From: Micromonospora ureilytica | Lineage (GTDB): Bacteria > Actinomycetota > Actinomycetes > Mycobacteriales > Micromonosporaceae | Length of the DNA stretch: 64,000 bases | Reading direction: 5' to 3' | Assembly (NCBI RefSeq): GCF_015751765.1 | Contig: NZ_JADOTX010000001.1 | Location: 6,510,001 to 6,574,000 of the forward strand | Part shown: positions 43,161 to 53,071 of the stretch, piece after piece | Position numbering within the stretch: position 1 is the first letter of the stretch | Layout: each line of letters begins with the position of its first letter | Program-made: the position numbers and the translations under genes | The notes under the pieces: model-generated | Told to the model about the DNA's origin: nothing | What the model saw: the letters and a program-made list of their open reading frames with translations, nothing else | The model's database searches: none

Positions 43161-44162
43161 TCAGGAAGCCGGTACGGCGGACGCGCGCAGTGCGTCGGCC
43201 AGCCACTCGTACGGGAACCGCTCCGGTGGCGCGTCGTTCACGACGGTGACCAGTTCCATGTACCTGTCGTACGGTCCCTCCTGCTCCGGCGGCGTGCGGT
43301 CCCACTCCGCGCCCTTCAGCATCTGGTCGGCCGCCTGGATCCGGAACTCGGGCGTGTCCGGGATCCCGGGGCTGTCCGGTGTCGCGAAGATGCCGGTCAG
43401 CCACCCCATCCACTGGTCGGCGATCTCCCGACCCCGGGGCGAGTCCGGCGGCACCTGCTCGCACGCCGCGTCCATCACCGGCTGGCCGATCGCTGCGCCT
43501 TCTTCCAGGGCGTCCAGCATTGGCGACGAGGTCATCAGCGGCCCGGCCCCGGTGGTGCACGCCTCGTGCAGCTCACGGCGTACGGCCTGGCGGACCTCGG
43601 TGTCCCGGACCAGCTCGGCCAGTTCGATCCACGCCTCCAACTGGGCGGCGGTGGGATGTTCGGGCAGTTCCGGCCGGGCCGCCCGCCACCACTCGACCAT
43701 CCGCTCCGGCGGCTCCCAGCCGGTGGAGACCTCGGTCCAGAACTCGTCGATCAGCCGGTCGCGTTCCTCGTCCGACATGCCGACCAGCTTGTGCATCAGC
43801 GTGACCTGCTCGGCCGTGGAGTCCTGCCGCAGGATGGCCGACAGCACGGCGCGCCGGCTGCGCAGCCGTGCCTCCTGCCGGGCCAGCAGGGCCAGGTGGG
43901 TGCTGGCCAGCTCACGCAGTGTCGCCTCGCCGGCCAGCACCCGCCGGATCTCGTCCAGGCCGGCGTCGAGTTCCCGCAGCGTCCGGACCAGTTCCAGACG
44001 GGCGATGGCCGACACGTCGTACAGGCGGTGGCCGGCCGGGGTGCTGGCGTGCGGTGTGACGACACCGGCGTCCGCGTAGTACCGGACGGCGCTGACGCTC
44101 AGGCCGGTCCGCCGGGCGACGTCCCCGATGGCATACAGCTCGTTTCGGTCCACGCCGACCAC
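43161..44162 (-). CDS. MerR-family transcriptional regulator
   Basis: 333-residue regulator. The winged helix is YAIGDVARRTGLSVSAVRYYADAGVV, then ASTPAGHRLYDVSAIARLELV, with a coiled dimer helix at RTLRELDAGLDEIRRVLAG. The long C-terminal domain (about 200 residues, TipAS-like in size) may bind a ligand. GTG 44162 or 44153 is the start. A 19-bp perfect dyad lies 6 bp upstream, probably an autoregulatory operator. Confidence 0.9.
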   Translation of the reverse strand: MVGVDRNELYAIGDVARRTGLSVSAVRYYADAGVVTPHASTPAGHRLYDVSAIARLELVRTLRELDAGLDEIRRVLAGEATLRELASTHLALLARQEARLRSRRAVLSAILRQDSTAEQVTLMHKLVGMSDEERDRLIDEFWTEVSTGWEPPERMVEWWRAARPELPEHPTAAQLEAWIELAELVRDTEVRQAVRRELHEACTTGAGPLMTSSPMLDALEEGAAIGQPVMDAACEQVPPDSPRGREIADQWMGWLTGIFATPDSPGIPDTPEFRIQAADQMLKGAEWDRTPPEQEGPYDRYMELVTVVNDAPPERFPYEWLADALRASAVPAS

Positions 44163-44168
44163 TATGCG

Positions 44169-44187
44169 ATCTCAAGCGGCTTGAGAT
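44169..44187. promoter_or_regulatory. MerR operator dyad
   Basis: ATCTCAAGCGGCTTGAGAT, perfect 9-bp arms around a single central base. CTCAAG/CTTGAG arms are the classic SoxR/MerR-type site. Six bases from the start of the MerR gene. Confidence 0.75.
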
Positions 44188-44314
44188 ACAAGCCCCACAT
44201 CAGTTGATCATGTCGCCCGGGCTGAATCTGTTCAGCAACGCTGACATCCTCTTCGGCGAACTCGGGGCGCAACCGTGGCTGGTTGGTATTCACGTGCTTA
44301 AGGTCGGCGCAGGC

Positions 44315-44677
44315 TCATCGTTCGGCGTCATAGGCGCGCTGTGCCCGCTCCACCTCGCCGAGATGGGCGTCGGCCCAGGTGGCCAGGTGCGCGAAGAGCG
44401 GACCGAGGCTGGCGCCCAGCTCGGTGATCTCGTATTCGACCCGGGGCGGCACCTCGGCGTGGTAGGTGCGTGTCACGAGCCCGTCGCGTTCGAGTTGGCG
44501 TAGCCGTTGCGTGAGGACTTTCGGTGTGATGCTGGTCAGCCGGCGCTCCAGCTCCACGAATCGCTGCCGACCGTACTCGTGCAGAGCCCACAGGATGGGT
44601 GTGGTCCATCGGCTGAACACGATATCTACGACTGGCGAAACGGGGCAGGCTAGCTCGGGATTCGCTGACCGTTGCAT
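44315..44677 (-). CDS. HxlR-family transcriptional regulator
   Basis: 120-residue winged-helix regulator. CPVSPVVDIVFSRWTTPILWALHEYG holds the conserved N-terminal Cys11, then RRLTSITPKVLTQRLRQLERDGLVTR and YEITELGASLGPLF. In this family a single N-terminal Cys often senses electrophiles or redox stress. It diverges from the NmrA-like gene, its probable target. Confidence 0.93.
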   Translation of the reverse strand: MQRSANPELACPVSPVVDIVFSRWTTPILWALHEYGRQRFVELERRLTSITPKVLTQRLRQLERDGLVTRTYHAEVPPRVEYEITELGASLGPLFAHLATWADAHLGEVERAQRAYDAER

Positions 44678-44699
44678 GTGTCCTCCGTTACAGACCCAA

Positions 44700-44727
44700 T
44701 ACTATCCTCTAGGTACCTACTATATCG
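44700..44727. promoter_or_regulatory. HxlR/promoter region with dyad
   Basis: AT-rich segment between the HxlR and NmrA-like genes. It contains the perfect dyad TAGGTACCTA (44710-44719), flanked by ACTATC and ACTATAT, similar in layout to YodB/HxlR sites. Confidence 0.5.
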
Positions 44728-44785
44728 ACGCTACTAACGTCTCCTCCAACCGCGCGAACGACGCGGTCGACCTGGAGGTTCAGAC

Positions 44786-45625
44786 ATGTTCGTCGTGACA
44801 GGCGCCACCGGGAATGTTGGTCAGAGACTCTTGTCGATCCTCGCGGCCTCGGGTGCCGCGACGACGGCGGTGTCTCGTGCGCGACGCCCGGTCGTCGTAC
44901 CAGACGGGGTGCGCCACCATCGCGCGGACCTCGAGCGGCCGGAGAGCCTCAGGCCGGCGCTCGCTGGCGCCGAAGCGCTGTACCTGCTCGTGGAGGGCGC
45001 CGGGGCGCATCTCAACGTGCCCGAGATCCTGCGGGTCACCACGGCCGCCGGCGTGAAGCGCATCGTGCTGCAATCCTCGCAAGCGGTTGGCACAAGGCCG
45101 ACGACCGCCTCGCATGCGCCCCTGCACGCCATCGAAGACCTTGTACGCAGGTCCGGCCTCGGCTGGACGATCCTGCGCCCTGGCGGCTTCGCCTCCAATG
45201 CCCTCGCTTGGGCCGAACCGGTTCGCAACGGACGGACGGCGGCTGCACCGTTCGGCGATGTCGGTCTGCCTGTGATCGACCCGGACGACATCGCCGAGGT
45301 GGCGGCTGTCGCCCTTCGCGACGGTGCGCATGACGGTCACACGTATGAGCTGACCGGTCCGGCGCTGAGCACACCACGTGAACGGGTTGCCGATCTCGCT
45401 ACCGCGCTCGGCGAACCGATCAGCTTCATCGAACAGACGCCCGACGAGGCCCGCGAACAGATGCTGCAGTTCATGCCACCACCGGTGGTCGAGGGAACGC
45501 TGGCGATCCTCGGCGCGCCGATCGCACGGGAGCAGCGGATCAGCCCGGACGTGTCGGAGGTACTGGGCCGACCGCCACGCTCCTTCGCCGCATGGGCCGG
45601 GCGCAACATCGACATCTTCCGCTGA
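44786..45625 (+). CDS. NmrA-like NAD(P)-binding protein
   Basis: 279-residue Rossmann-fold atypical SDR. FVVTGATGNVGQRLL carries the GxxGxxG motif, then VKRIVLQSSQAV, WTILRPGGFASNALAW and VIDPDDIAEVAAVAL, as in NmrA/HSCARG proteins and quinone-responsive QorB-like reductases. The HxlR-linked context suggests a role in quinone or electrophile detoxification. ATG 44786. Confidence 0.88.
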   Translation: MFVVTGATGNVGQRLLSILAASGAATTAVSRARRPVVVPDGVRHHRADLERPESLRPALAGAEALYLLVEGAGAHLNVPEILRVTTAAGVKRIVLQSSQAVGTRPTTASHAPLHAIEDLVRRSGLGWTILRPGGFASNALAWAEPVRNGRTAAAPFGDVGLPVIDPDDIAEVAAVALRDGAHDGHTYELTGPALSTPRERVADLATALGEPISFIEQTPDEAREQMLQFMPPPVVEGTLAILGAPIAREQRISPDVSEVLGRPPRSFAAWAGRNIDIFR

Positions 45626-45736
45626 CGCGACCGGCCATTGCACCAACCCTTCCCTCGGACTGATGACCGGACACCCTTGAACGGCTGTCCGGTCATCGGC
45701 AGAGCCGTCATCGGCTGATCGAGCTTTCGCCGCGGA

Positions 45737-45860
45737 TCAGGGGACGATCACCACGCTGCCGCGCACGCCGCCCTGGGCCAGCCGCTCGTGGGCGGCCGCC
45801 GCGTCGGCGAAGGGGTACACGTCAGCGACCCGGAGCGGGATGTCTCCGCTGTCATCTGGC
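45737..45860 (-). pseudogene. 3' remnant of a quinone oxidoreductase-like gene
   Basis: On the minus strand this reads IPLRVADVYPFADAAAAHERL followed by AQGGVRGSVVIVP and a stop, the standard C-terminus of zinc-binding/quinone oxidoreductases. Nothing upstream matches the rest of the enzyme. It is a leftover of an about 320-residue gene lost from this site. Confidence 0.65.
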
Positions 45861-45941
45861 CTTGGGAAACTTGCCGCGGGCATCGGTGCTGGCAAGGCCG
45901 GTGATGCACCGACGGCCCGCCGGATTGTCGCTGGCGGCGAC

Positions 45942-45947
45942 TAGGGT
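45942..45947 (+). promoter_or_regulatory. -10 box TAGGGT of leaderless SnoaL-like gene
   Basis: TAGGGT ends 7 nt before GTG 45955, with no ribosome site between. Confidence 0.5.
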
Positions 45948-45954
45948 CCGCGCC

Positions 45955-46338
45955 GTGGATGACACCTCGACGGCCCGGCAGGCCGCCCACGCCTACGTTG
46001 ATCTTCTGGAGCGCCGCGACTGGTCCGGGTTGGCCGCCCTGCTCACCGATGATGTGGTCTACGAGATGCCGCAGACTCGGGAGCGCATTCGCGGCAAGGA
46101 CGCGTTCCTGCGGTTCAACACCGAGTATCCCGGCGACTGGCACCTGCGGCCGCGACGGGTGATCGTCGATGGGCGCCTCGCTGCCCTGTTGCTCGACGTT
46201 CGCGTCGGCGACGAGCAGCAGGACGCGTGCGTCTGGCTGGAGATGTCCGAGCAGGGGCTGATCAGCAAGATCATCGACTACTGGCCCGAACCGTACGATC
46301 CGCCGCAGGGTCGGGAACACCTCGTGGAGCGGTGGTGA
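45955..46338 (+). CDS. SnoaL/NTF2-like protein
   Basis: 127-residue cone-fold protein. It opens [41 protein letters not shown], the SnoaL-like pattern, and ends [16 protein letters not shown]. Related proteins are isomerases or ligand binders. The GTG at 45955 was chosen for the leaderless box just upstream and for fold completeness. Confidence 0.82.
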   Translation: MDDTSTARQAAHAYVDLLERRDWSGLAALLTDDVVYEMPQTRERIRGKDAFLRFNTEYPGDWHLRPRRVIVDGRLAALLLDVRVGDEQQDACVWLEMSEQGLISKIIDYWPEPYDPPQGREHLVERW

Positions 46339-46384
46339 TCGTCTGCCCGGCCGCCGCCCCGCTTCGTTCAAGGTCACGTTCGAT

Positions 46385-46407
46385 CCTGGATCGAGCGCGA
46401 TCTTGGG
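46385..46407. repeat. 23-bp repeat copy 2
   Basis: Identical to 43123-43145. Located between the SnoaL-like gene and the hydrolase stop. Confidence 0.85.
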
Positions 46408-46459
46408 TGCGCGGGCGACGCGCAAAACGGACGGCGGGCTGGCTGAGCCACCCCTGCGT

Positions 46460-47380
46460 TCAGGAACGGCCGATGGAGCGGTCCAGGAAATCGTGGATCA
46501 TCGGCGCGGCGACGTCGAGCTTGTCTTCCAGCAGGAAGTGGCCGGTGTCGAGCAGGTGGAACTCGGCCGACGGCAGGTCGCGCTTGTAGGGGTGGGCGCC
46601 AGCGGCCGGGAAGACCGGGTCGTTCTGGCCCCAGACGACAAGCGTCGGTGGCTGGTGGTCGCGGAAGAAGGCCTGGAATTCCGGGTACAACGTGACGTTG
46701 CTGCCGTAGTCGTAGAACAGATCCAGCTGGATGTCCGCGTTGCCGGGGCGGGCGAGCTGTACGTCGTCGTGGAGCCACCTGTCGGGGTCGAGCCGGCTGA
46801 GGTCCTTCACTCCGGCCGTGTACTGCTGCTTGACCGTGTCGGGCTTGAGGATGAACGCGATGGCCTGGCGGCGCTCGTCGGTCTTGTCCGCCCAGTAGGC
46901 CTTGATCGGATCCCAGAACTCGCTGAGGCCCTCTTCGTACGCGTTGCCGTTCTGCACGATGAGCGCGCTGACCCGTTCGGGCCCCTTGAGGGCCAGCCGG
47001 TAGCCGGTCGGCGCCCCGTAGTCGAAACAGTAGAGCGCGTATCGGTCCACTCCGAGCTGGTCGATCAGCCCGTTCATGAGGTCGGCGAAGTTGGCGAATG
47101 TGTAATCGAATGTCGATCGGTCCGGGCTGGCGCTGTGGCCGAAACCCGGGAAGTCCGGGGCGATCACCCGGTAGCGGTCCGCGAGCAGCGGGATCAGGTG
47201 GCGGAACTGCGAGGACGCGGTGGGAAATCCGTGCAGCAGCAGGACCGCAGGGCCATCGGCCGGGCCGGCTTCGCGGTAGAAGATGTCGATCCCGTTCACG
47301 GTCGCCGTGCGGAAGTGCGTGACCGGAAACTCGCCTTCCTGGACGGCGGAGACCGAGGGCTTCTGCGCAATGCCAACCAT
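46460..47380 (-). CDS. Alpha/beta hydrolase, haloalkane dehalogenase/epoxide hydrolase-like
   Basis: 306-residue hydrolase. The oxyanion HGFP is at 50-53. The nucleophile elbow YCFDYGAP uses Asp120 rather than Ser, the mark of dehalogenases and epoxide hydrolases. The catalytic His lies in [10 protein letters not shown]. It acts on small hydrophobic substrates; which is unknown. ATG 47380. Confidence 0.88.
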   Translation of the reverse strand: MVGIAQKPSVSAVQEGEFPVTHFRTATVNGIDIFYREAGPADGPAVLLLHGFPTASSQFRHLIPLLADRYRVIAPDFPGFGHSASPDRSTFDYTFANFADLMNGLIDQLGVDRYALYCFDYGAPTGYRLALKGPERVSALIVQNGNAYEEGLSEFWDPIKAYWADKTDERRQAIAFILKPDTVKQQYTAGVKDLSRLDPDRWLHDDVQLARPGNADIQLDLFYDYGSNVTLYPEFQAFFRDHQPPTLVVWGQNDPVFPAAGAHPYKRDLPSAEFHLLDTGHFLLEDKLDVAAPMIHDFLDRSIGRS

Positions 47381-47506
47381 GCTGGAGTCCTTTCAGCACA
47401 AGGGAGAGCGGTGCCACCCTGGGAAATCGCGCAGCCGGGTCCCGCTTCGGTCAGCATGGCATTCGGCAGGGGGCTCGGTGTGCCGAACCCACTTATCGAA
47501 TGCCGC

Positions 47507-49651
47507 TTACAACAGGTGGGTACGGAGGAAATCCAGTTCCAGGGGGAGCAGCCGTTCGGCGGTGCCGTTCGCGGCCAGGTGGGTGGCCCCGGTGAGCGGC
47601 AGCACGGCGTGCGGCCGGCCGGTGCTCAGCAGGGCCGCGGAGAGCCGCAGCGTGTGCGCGGCCACCACGTTGTCGTCGGCCATGCCGTGTACCAGCAGCA
47701 ACGGGCGGGCCTGGTCCGGGCCGGTGACCGGCTCGGCGGCCAACTCGACGAGCGAATGGTGCGCGTAGATGTCCAGGCCGTCTTCCGGCAACCCCAGATA
47801 ACGCTCGGTGTACGCGGTGTCGTACAGCGCCCAGTCGGTCACCGGGGCGCCCGCGATCCCGCACCGGAACAGCTCCGGGTGGCGCAGCACCGCCAACCCG
47901 GCCAGCCACCCGCCGAACGACCAACCCCGCACCCCCACGCGGCTCAGGTCCAGGTCCGGGTGCTTGCCGGCGAGCGCGGTCAGCGCGTCGATCTGGTCGG
48001 TCAGGATCACGTCGGCGACCCGCCGGTGGATCGCCTTCTCGAACGACGGGGCCACGCCCGGCGTACCCCGGTTGTCGATGGTGACCACCGCGAACCCGGC
48101 GTCGGCCCACCACTGCCGTTCCAACCACGCGGCCCGCGCCGCCACGACCTCCTGGTGCCCCGGGCCGCCGTAGATGTCCAGCAGCACCGGCAGCCGCCGG
48201 CCCGTCACGTGGTTGTCCGGGTAGAGCACCGCCGCCGGCAGCCGCCGATCGGTCACCCGTTCCAGCAACGGCAGCGGAGAGTACGGCGGGGTGGCGGCGA
48301 AGGACCGCAGCTCGGCGATCTCCTGGTCGCCGCGGCGCACCGTCCAGCGCACCCCGGCATGATCCAGCGACGCGACGCCGACGGCCAGCACGTCCCCGCC
48401 CACCGCCGCGGTGTACCAACCGGAGTCGGTGGTGAGCCGGCGCGCGTCCACCCCACCGCCGATGGTGGTGCGGACCCGGAACAGGTGCCGCTCGCTCGGC
48501 TCGCCGTCGCTCGCCTCCACCAGCAGGTCGGCCGGTCCGGCGGCGGCCGGCAGCCGACCCACCACCCGCCGCACGTACAGCGACGGCGGGGTGAGCAGCG
48601 TGCCGTCCGCGAACAGGCACCGGGCGTCGTACCCGTCGTGGGCCAGCTCCCCACCGACCAGCACCCGGCCGTCGGGCAGGTGCGTGGGGGTGCCGGCGAT
48701 CGGTTCGACCCAGCGCGGGTCGGCCAGCTCGGCGTGCACCTGCGTCTCACCCGTCCGCGGGTCCACCGCCAGCACCAGCCCGTGCTGCTGCGAGCGGCGC
48801 AGCACGGTGATCAACGGGCTGCCGTCACCCCAGCTGACCCCGGTCAGGTACGGGTAGGTCTCCCGGTCCCAGTGCACGTCGACCCAGCCGTCGTCCAGGT
48901 CCAGCAGGTGCAGGCTGACCTCCGCGTTGGGCCCACCAGCCCGGGGGTACGCGATGGCGGTCGGCGGGCTCGCCGGCTCCGCCGGGTCGTGCAGGTGCCA
49001 CCGCTCCAGGCGGGACTCGTCGACCCGGGCGGCGAGCACCATGCGGCTGTCCGGTGCCCACCAGTACCCCCGGAAACGGCCGAACTCCTCCGCCGCGATG
49101 TGCTCGGCCAACCCCCAGCTCACCCCGGCGTCCTCGCCGGCCAGCAGGGTGTCGGTCCCGTCCGGGTCGATCACCCGCAGCTCACCCCGACGCACACCAT
49201 CGGCCGCGTCCGTCACGTACGCCAACCGCTGCCCGCTCGGGTCCGGACGTGGGTCCAGCACCGGGCCGACGGCCGCCACCTCCACCACGTCGCCGTGCAC
49301 CAGATCGGCCCGGAACAAGCGCCCGGCCAGCGCGAACACCGCAACCCGACCGACCGCGTCCAACGCGTACGAGCCGATGCCGGCGGCGCTGAGCCGCAGC
49401 CGCTCGCGCAGCGCGCGTTCACCGGGGGAGAGGGACCGGACGTCGCCGCCCTCGCCCAGCAGGGTCGCCGGATCGGCGACCAGCCGCTCCTCGCCCGTGG
49501 CCACGTCCAGCAGCCAGAGCGCGTCCGCCGGATCCTCGGGGCCGGCGGAGCGCAGGAAGATCACCCGGGAGCCGTCCTCAGCCACCGAGACAGCGCGTGG
49601 CGCGCCGTGGCTGAACCGGCGGGTGCGGGCGGCCAGCTCCGGAAAGTCCAC
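47507..49651 (-). CDS. Prolyl oligopeptidase-family serine peptidase (DPP IV-like)
   Basis: 714-residue S9 peptidase. An N-terminal beta-propeller carries [24 protein letters not shown], the Glu-Glu region that binds peptide amino termini in DPP IV. The C-terminal hydrolase domain has Ser578 in GWSFGG, Asp in HGMADDNV and His in GATHLA. It probably cleaves dipeptides from the N-terminus. No signal peptide is seen. It diverges from mshB. Confidence 0.92.
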   Translation of the reverse strand: MDFPELAARTRRFSHGAPRAVSVAEDGSRVIFLRSAGPEDPADALWLLDVATGEERLVADPATLLGEGGDVRSLSPGERALRERLRLSAAGIGSYALDAVGRVAVFALAGRLFRADLVHGDVVEVAAVGPVLDPRPDPSGQRLAYVTDAADGVRRGELRVIDPDGTDTLLAGEDAGVSWGLAEHIAAEEFGRFRGYWWAPDSRMVLAARVDESRLERWHLHDPAEPASPPTAIAYPRAGGPNAEVSLHLLDLDDGWVDVHWDRETYPYLTGVSWGDGSPLITVLRRSQQHGLVLAVDPRTGETQVHAELADPRWVEPIAGTPTHLPDGRVLVGGELAHDGYDARCLFADGTLLTPPSLYVRRVVGRLPAAAGPADLLVEASDGEPSERHLFRVRTTIGGGVDARRLTTDSGWYTAAVGGDVLAVGVASLDHAGVRWTVRRGDQEIAELRSFAATPPYSPLPLLERVTDRRLPAAVLYPDNHVTGRRLPVLLDIYGGPGHQEVVAARAAWLERQWWADAGFAVVTIDNRGTPGVAPSFEKAIHRRVADVILTDQIDALTALAGKHPDLDLSRVGVRGWSFGGWLAGLAVLRHPELFRCGIAGAPVTDWALYDTAYTERYLGLPEDGLDIYAHHSLVELAAEPVTGPDQARPLLLVHGMADDNVVAAHTLRLSAALLSTGRPHAVLPLTGATHLAANGTAERLLPLELDFLRTHLL

Positions 49652-49734
49652 ACGCCAAATCGTAGAGCCGGAGCGGAGGTGATGTGGCCGACCTGGGCGG
49701 ACGCGTCAGCGTCAGCCGGGGGAGAACCGCCGGT

Positions 49735-49740
49735 TAGAGT
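49735..49740 (+). promoter_or_regulatory. -10 box TAGAGT of leaderless mshB
   Basis: TAGAGT ends 7 nt before GTG 49748; this spacing was used to choose that start over GTG 49739 and ATG 49754. Confidence 0.5.
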
Positions 49741-49747
49741 GACCGTC

Positions 49748-50665
49748 GTGACGATGCTGCCCGACCGCCGCCTGCTGCTGGTCCACGCGCACCCCGACGA
49801 CGAGTCGATCGGCACCGGCTCGACGATGGCCCACTACGCCGCCGACGGCGCGCACGTCACGCTGGTGACCTGCACGCTCGGCGAGGAGGGCGAGATCCAC
49901 CTGCCCGCGCTGGCCCAGCTCGCCGCCGCCGAGGCCGACCAGCTCGGCGGGTACCGCGTCGCCGAGCTGGCCGCCGCGTGCGCCGCGCTCGGCGTCAGCG
50001 ACCACCGCTTCCTCGGCGGCGCCGGCCGCTACCGCGACTCCGGGATGATGGGGCTCGCGACCAACCAGCACCCCCGGGCCTTCTGGCAGGCCGACCTCGA
50101 CGAGGCCGCCGGGCATCTCGTGGAGATCATGCGAGAGGTACGCCCGCAGGTGCTCGTCACGTACGACCCGAACGGCTTCTACGGCCACCCCGACCACATC
50201 CAGGCCCACCGGGTGGCCATGCGCGCCGTCGAGCTGGCCACCGCCGAGGGCTGCGCCCCGCTCAAGGTCTACTGGACGGCGATGCCGCTCAGCGTCCTGG
50301 AGGCCGGCATGACGCACTTCGCCGAGTCCTCCGACAACCCGTTCGGCGGCATCGAGGACATCGCCGACCTGCCCTTCGGCACCCCGGACGCCCAGATCGC
50401 CGCCCGGATCGACGGCACCGACCAGCACACGGCCAAGGAGGCCGCGATGCGGGCGCACGCCACCCAGATCCCGGCCAACTCCTGGCTCTACTCGATCGCC
50501 GGCAACTTCGGCGGCGAGTTCATGGGCGTGGAGTACTTCACCCTCGCGGTCGGCGAGAAGGGCCCGGGCGCCGGGCCGTACGGCTGGGAGGACGACCTCT
50601 TCGCCGGCCTGCCCGCGGAGACCGCCCCGGACCGGTCCCCGGTCGCGGCGGCGGGTCTCCGGTGA
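49748..50665 (+). CDS. mshB: GlcNAc-inositol deacetylase of mycothiol synthesis
   Basis: 305-residue zinc deacetylase of the PIG-L fold that converts GlcNAc-Ins to GlcN-Ins in mycothiol synthesis. The zinc site is HAHPDDES near residue 13-20 and GHPDH further on. [28 protein letters not shown] and [13 protein letters not shown] distinguish MshB from the amidase Mca. Presence of mycothiol synthesis supports an actinobacterial host. The GTG was chosen from the leaderless box. Confidence 0.93.
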   Translation: MTMLPDRRLLLVHAHPDDESIGTGSTMAHYAADGAHVTLVTCTLGEEGEIHLPALAQLAAAEADQLGGYRVAELAAACAALGVSDHRFLGGAGRYRDSGMMGLATNQHPRAFWQADLDEAAGHLVEIMREVRPQVLVTYDPNGFYGHPDHIQAHRVAMRAVELATAEGCAPLKVYWTAMPLSVLEAGMTHFAESSDNPFGGIEDIADLPFGTPDAQIAARIDGTDQHTAKEAAMRAHATQIPANSWLYSIAGNFGGEFMGVEYFTLAVGEKGPGAGPYGWEDDLFAGLPAETAPDRSPVAAAGLR

Positions 50666-51120
50666 CAGTGCCGGCCGCACCGATGACCGTCGTGGAGGAC
50701 CAGGAAGCCCCGCCCCCGGCGGGGCCACCGCCGCGACTGCTGGACCTGGGCGTCCGGCTGGTCGGTGCGATCGTCGTGGTCCTCGCCGGAGTGCTGACCG
50801 GCGTACTGGAGCTGCTGCTCGCCACGGTCCGCGTCGGCGGGCAACTGATCGGCGTGTCGGTACTCCTCGCCATCGGCGCCAACATCCTGCTGAGCTGGTT
50901 CGCGTACGAGGCGGTCGGCCGTCGCTGGGCGGTGGCGCTGCCAGCGGTGCCGTGGTTCGCGCTGATGGCGGTCGCCGCCATCCGGACCAACGAGGGCGAC
51001 CTGCTGTTGGCCGGCGACAACTGGGTCGGGCTGGCCATGATCGTGGCCGGCGCGATGACGTTCGCGGTGATGGGCTTCCGACAGATCCTCGCCCCGCAGC
51101 CGCCCCTGCTCGCCGGCTGA
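50662..51120 (+). CDS. Membrane protein coupled to mshB
   Basis: 152-residue protein with four predicted helices ([73 protein letters not shown]). Its GTG overlaps the mshB stop by 4 bp, so it is cotranslated. Similar small membrane proteins follow mshB in other actinomycetes; function is unknown. Confidence 0.75.
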   Translation: MTVPAAPMTVVEDQEAPPPAGPPPRLLDLGVRLVGAIVVVLAGVLTGVLELLLATVRVGGQLIGVSVLLAIGANILLSWFAYEAVGRRWAVALPAVPWFALMAVAAIRTNEGDLLLAGDNWVGLAMIVAGAMTFAVMGFRQILAPQPPLLAG

Positions 51121-51223
51121 CGCCTGGTGCTGTCGGCTGATGACGTTTCACAGGTAAGGGTGGTAAATATTCCTGCCAGGGATGCGAACCCCACGACGGG
51201 GCGTACGGCAGGAGGGTCCGGCG

Positions 51224-51688
51224 ATGGACAAGCGGTGGCGTGACCTCGGGGTGCTCGTAGCAGCGCTGTTCGCGGTCAACGTGGTCGCCCGACTGATCAT
51301 CCGGCTCGGCTTCGACGGTGACGACACCGTCGCCGACCGGGTGTCACTGGCGATGTTCACGGTGATCGGGCTGATCCTCGCCGTGGTCGCCTTCCGCTGG
51401 GGGCGTCGTCGGCCGCTGGCGGGCTGGGCAGCCGACATGGCACTCGTCGTCCCGGTGGCGATGCTGCTGACCGTGCTGGTCGGACCTCTGCTGGTCGGTC
51501 ACAACCCGTTCGCCGGCGGCGCGGGGACGTTCTTCGCGCAGATCTGGCTCTACCTGCTCGCCACCGGCGCCGGGTTGCTGATCGGCTACCTGGTGCTCAC
51601 CGCGCTCGGCCGCGACTACCGCTCTCAGCAGCTGAAGCGGTACGCCGAGGTCAAGGCCGCCAAGCCTCGCCGAGTCGTCCGCCGCTGA
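51224..51688 (+). CDS. Four-helix membrane protein
   Basis: 154-residue hypothetical membrane protein. Helices: LGVLVAALFAVNVVARLIIRL, VSLAMFTVIGLILAVVAFRWG, MALVVPVAMLLTVLVGPLLVG and IWLYLLATGAGLLIGYLVLTA, with a basic C-terminus (KAAKPRRVVRR). The ATG at 51224 follows GGAGGG. No family recognised. Confidence 0.75.
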   Translation: MDKRWRDLGVLVAALFAVNVVARLIIRLGFDGDDTVADRVSLAMFTVIGLILAVVAFRWGRRRPLAGWAADMALVVPVAMLLTVLVGPLLVGHNPFAGGAGTFFAQIWLYLLATGAGLLIGYLVLTALGRDYRSQQLKRYAEVKAAKPRRVVRR

Positions 51689-51693
51689 CGATC

Positions 51694-52665
51694 TCAGTTT
51701 GGGGCGACCCGGGTCAGGTAGGTGTGGTGGGTGACGAGACCGAGCCGCTGGTAGAGCGCGACCGCCGCCGCGTTGCGCTGCTCGACCTGGAGGAACGCGT
51801 GCGTCGCCCCGCCGGCCGCGCCCCAGCTGGCGAGTTCGTGGATCACGCGGCTGGCCAGCCCTTGTCGGCGGGCCGTCGGTAGTACTTCGACAAGGCTCAG
51901 GCCCAGCCAGCGCCCCTGGCCGGTCACTGTGCCGCGGCCGACTGCCACCAGAGCGTTGTCGGCGTACACGTGGGCGAAGCGGACCTGGTCCACGGCGGTG
52001 AGCACGTGCCGGGCGGCATCCGGCAGGCCGCCCTTGCGGCCGGCGGCGATGGCCAGCCACTCGTCGCTGGGCGCGGTGGCCAGCTCGACGACCGCGTTGC
52101 CCTGCCCGCCGGCCGGAGCGCTGCCGGGTGTCGACGTCAGCAGGGGTAGCGGCGCGATCTGCACCAGCGTCGGTGGGCGGGTGCTCCAGCCGCGGGCGTC
52201 CAGTTCGGCGCCGACCGGTGCGGCGAGGGGCAGCGGCGTGTTGATCAACGCGGGTTGGCCCAGTTCGGCGTACCAGCGCTGCACCGCGTCGACCGCTGCG
52301 GCCAGCGGTCGGTCCGGGTCGCCGATCGGCAGCGCCGAGTTGGCGCGCCCGGTCCAGCCCTCGGCCGACCGGAGCAACCAGTCACCGAGCCGACCCCGGG
52401 TCGGTGCCGGCCAGGCCTCGTCGGCTGCCCGCTCCAGCGCCACGACAGCGGCGGCGGTCGGCCGACGGGTCGGCGGTACGCGCTTGGCGCGGTGGACCTG
52501 CGCCACCGGGACCCGTAGCTGTCCCTGCGCGGTGGCCAGCGTGAGATGAGTCTCGCTCAGCTCCACCAGCTCGCCCAGAGCATCGGAGAATAGTGGGCGG
52601 CCCTCGCGAATCCCCACAATCCGGCGGACCACGATCCGGTGTCCCACATCCTGCTGTCGGAGCAC
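51694..52665 (-). CDS. GNAT-family acetyltransferase
   Basis: 323-residue protein. Residues 1-65 are an SH3-like beta barrel domain (HRIVVRRIVGIREGRPLFSD), and the C-terminal domain has the GNAT acetyl-CoA loop LVEVLPTARRQGLASRVIHEL followed by HAFLQVEQRNAAAVALYQRLG. This two-domain architecture is common in actinobacteria. GTG 52665. The substrate is unknown. It is divergent from fdxA. Confidence 0.85.
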   Translation of the reverse strand: MLRQQDVGHRIVVRRIVGIREGRPLFSDALGELVELSETHLTLATAQGQLRVPVAQVHRAKRVPPTRRPTAAAVVALERAADEAWPAPTRGRLGDWLLRSAEGWTGRANSALPIGDPDRPLAAAVDAVQRWYAELGQPALINTPLPLAAPVGAELDARGWSTRPPTLVQIAPLPLLTSTPGSAPAGGQGNAVVELATAPSDEWLAIAAGRKGGLPDAARHVLTAVDQVRFAHVYADNALVAVGRGTVTGQGRWLGLSLVEVLPTARRQGLASRVIHELASWGAAGGATHAFLQVEQRNAAAVALYQRLGLVTHHTYLTRVAPN

Positions 52666-52744
52666 GATCGACCCCCTCCCCGGCGAGATACTAGGCTCTT
52701 ACCGTCGCGGGAGATCGCGGCGAGTCTTGCGGAGGAGAAGACCG

Positions 52745-53071
52745 GTGACCTACATCATCGCCGAGCCGTGCGTAGATGTGCTCGACAAGGCATGCATCGA
52801 GGAGTGCCCGGTCGACTGCATTTACGAGGGCAATCGGATGCTCTACATCCACCCCGACGAGTGCGTCGACTGTGGTGCCTGTGAGCCCGTCTGCCCCGTG
52901 GAGGCGATCTTCTACGAGGACGACGTCCCGGAGCAGTGGAAGGACTACACAGGCGCGAACTACGAGTTCTTCGAGGACCTGGGCTCGCCCGGTGGCGCCT
53001 CGAAGATCGGCAAGGTGGAGAAGGACGCCACCTTCGTCGCCGCGCAGCCGCCGCGCGGCGAGGGCAACTGA
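52745..53071 (+). CDS. fdxA: 7Fe ferredoxin
   Basis: 108-residue ferredoxin with 3Fe-4S and 4Fe-4S clusters. The N-terminal cluster uses CVDVLDKACIEECP and the second CVDCGACEPVCP. It ends with the extended tail typical of FdxA (PPRGEGN). It carries electrons in the cytoplasm. GTG 52745 follows GGAGGAG. It overlaps the dapC start, an arrangement known in actinobacteria. Confidence 0.96.
   Translation: MTYIIAEPCVDVLDKACIEECPVDCIYEGNRMLYIHPDECVDCGACEPVCPVEAIFYEDDVPEQWKDYTGANYEFFEDLGSPGGASKIGKVEKDATFVAAQPPRGEGN

Noticed and set aside
44204..44503. Plus-strand frame between the MerR and HxlR genes
   Set aside because: Mostly antisense of the HxlR gene; only a short non-homologous start is unique.
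46403..49700. Very long plus-strand frame leading into mshB (over 1000 codons before the real start)
   Set aside because: It is the antisense of the hydrolase and S9 peptidase genes; its sequence is Arg/Gly/His/Pro-rich without domain motifs, as expected from GC bias.
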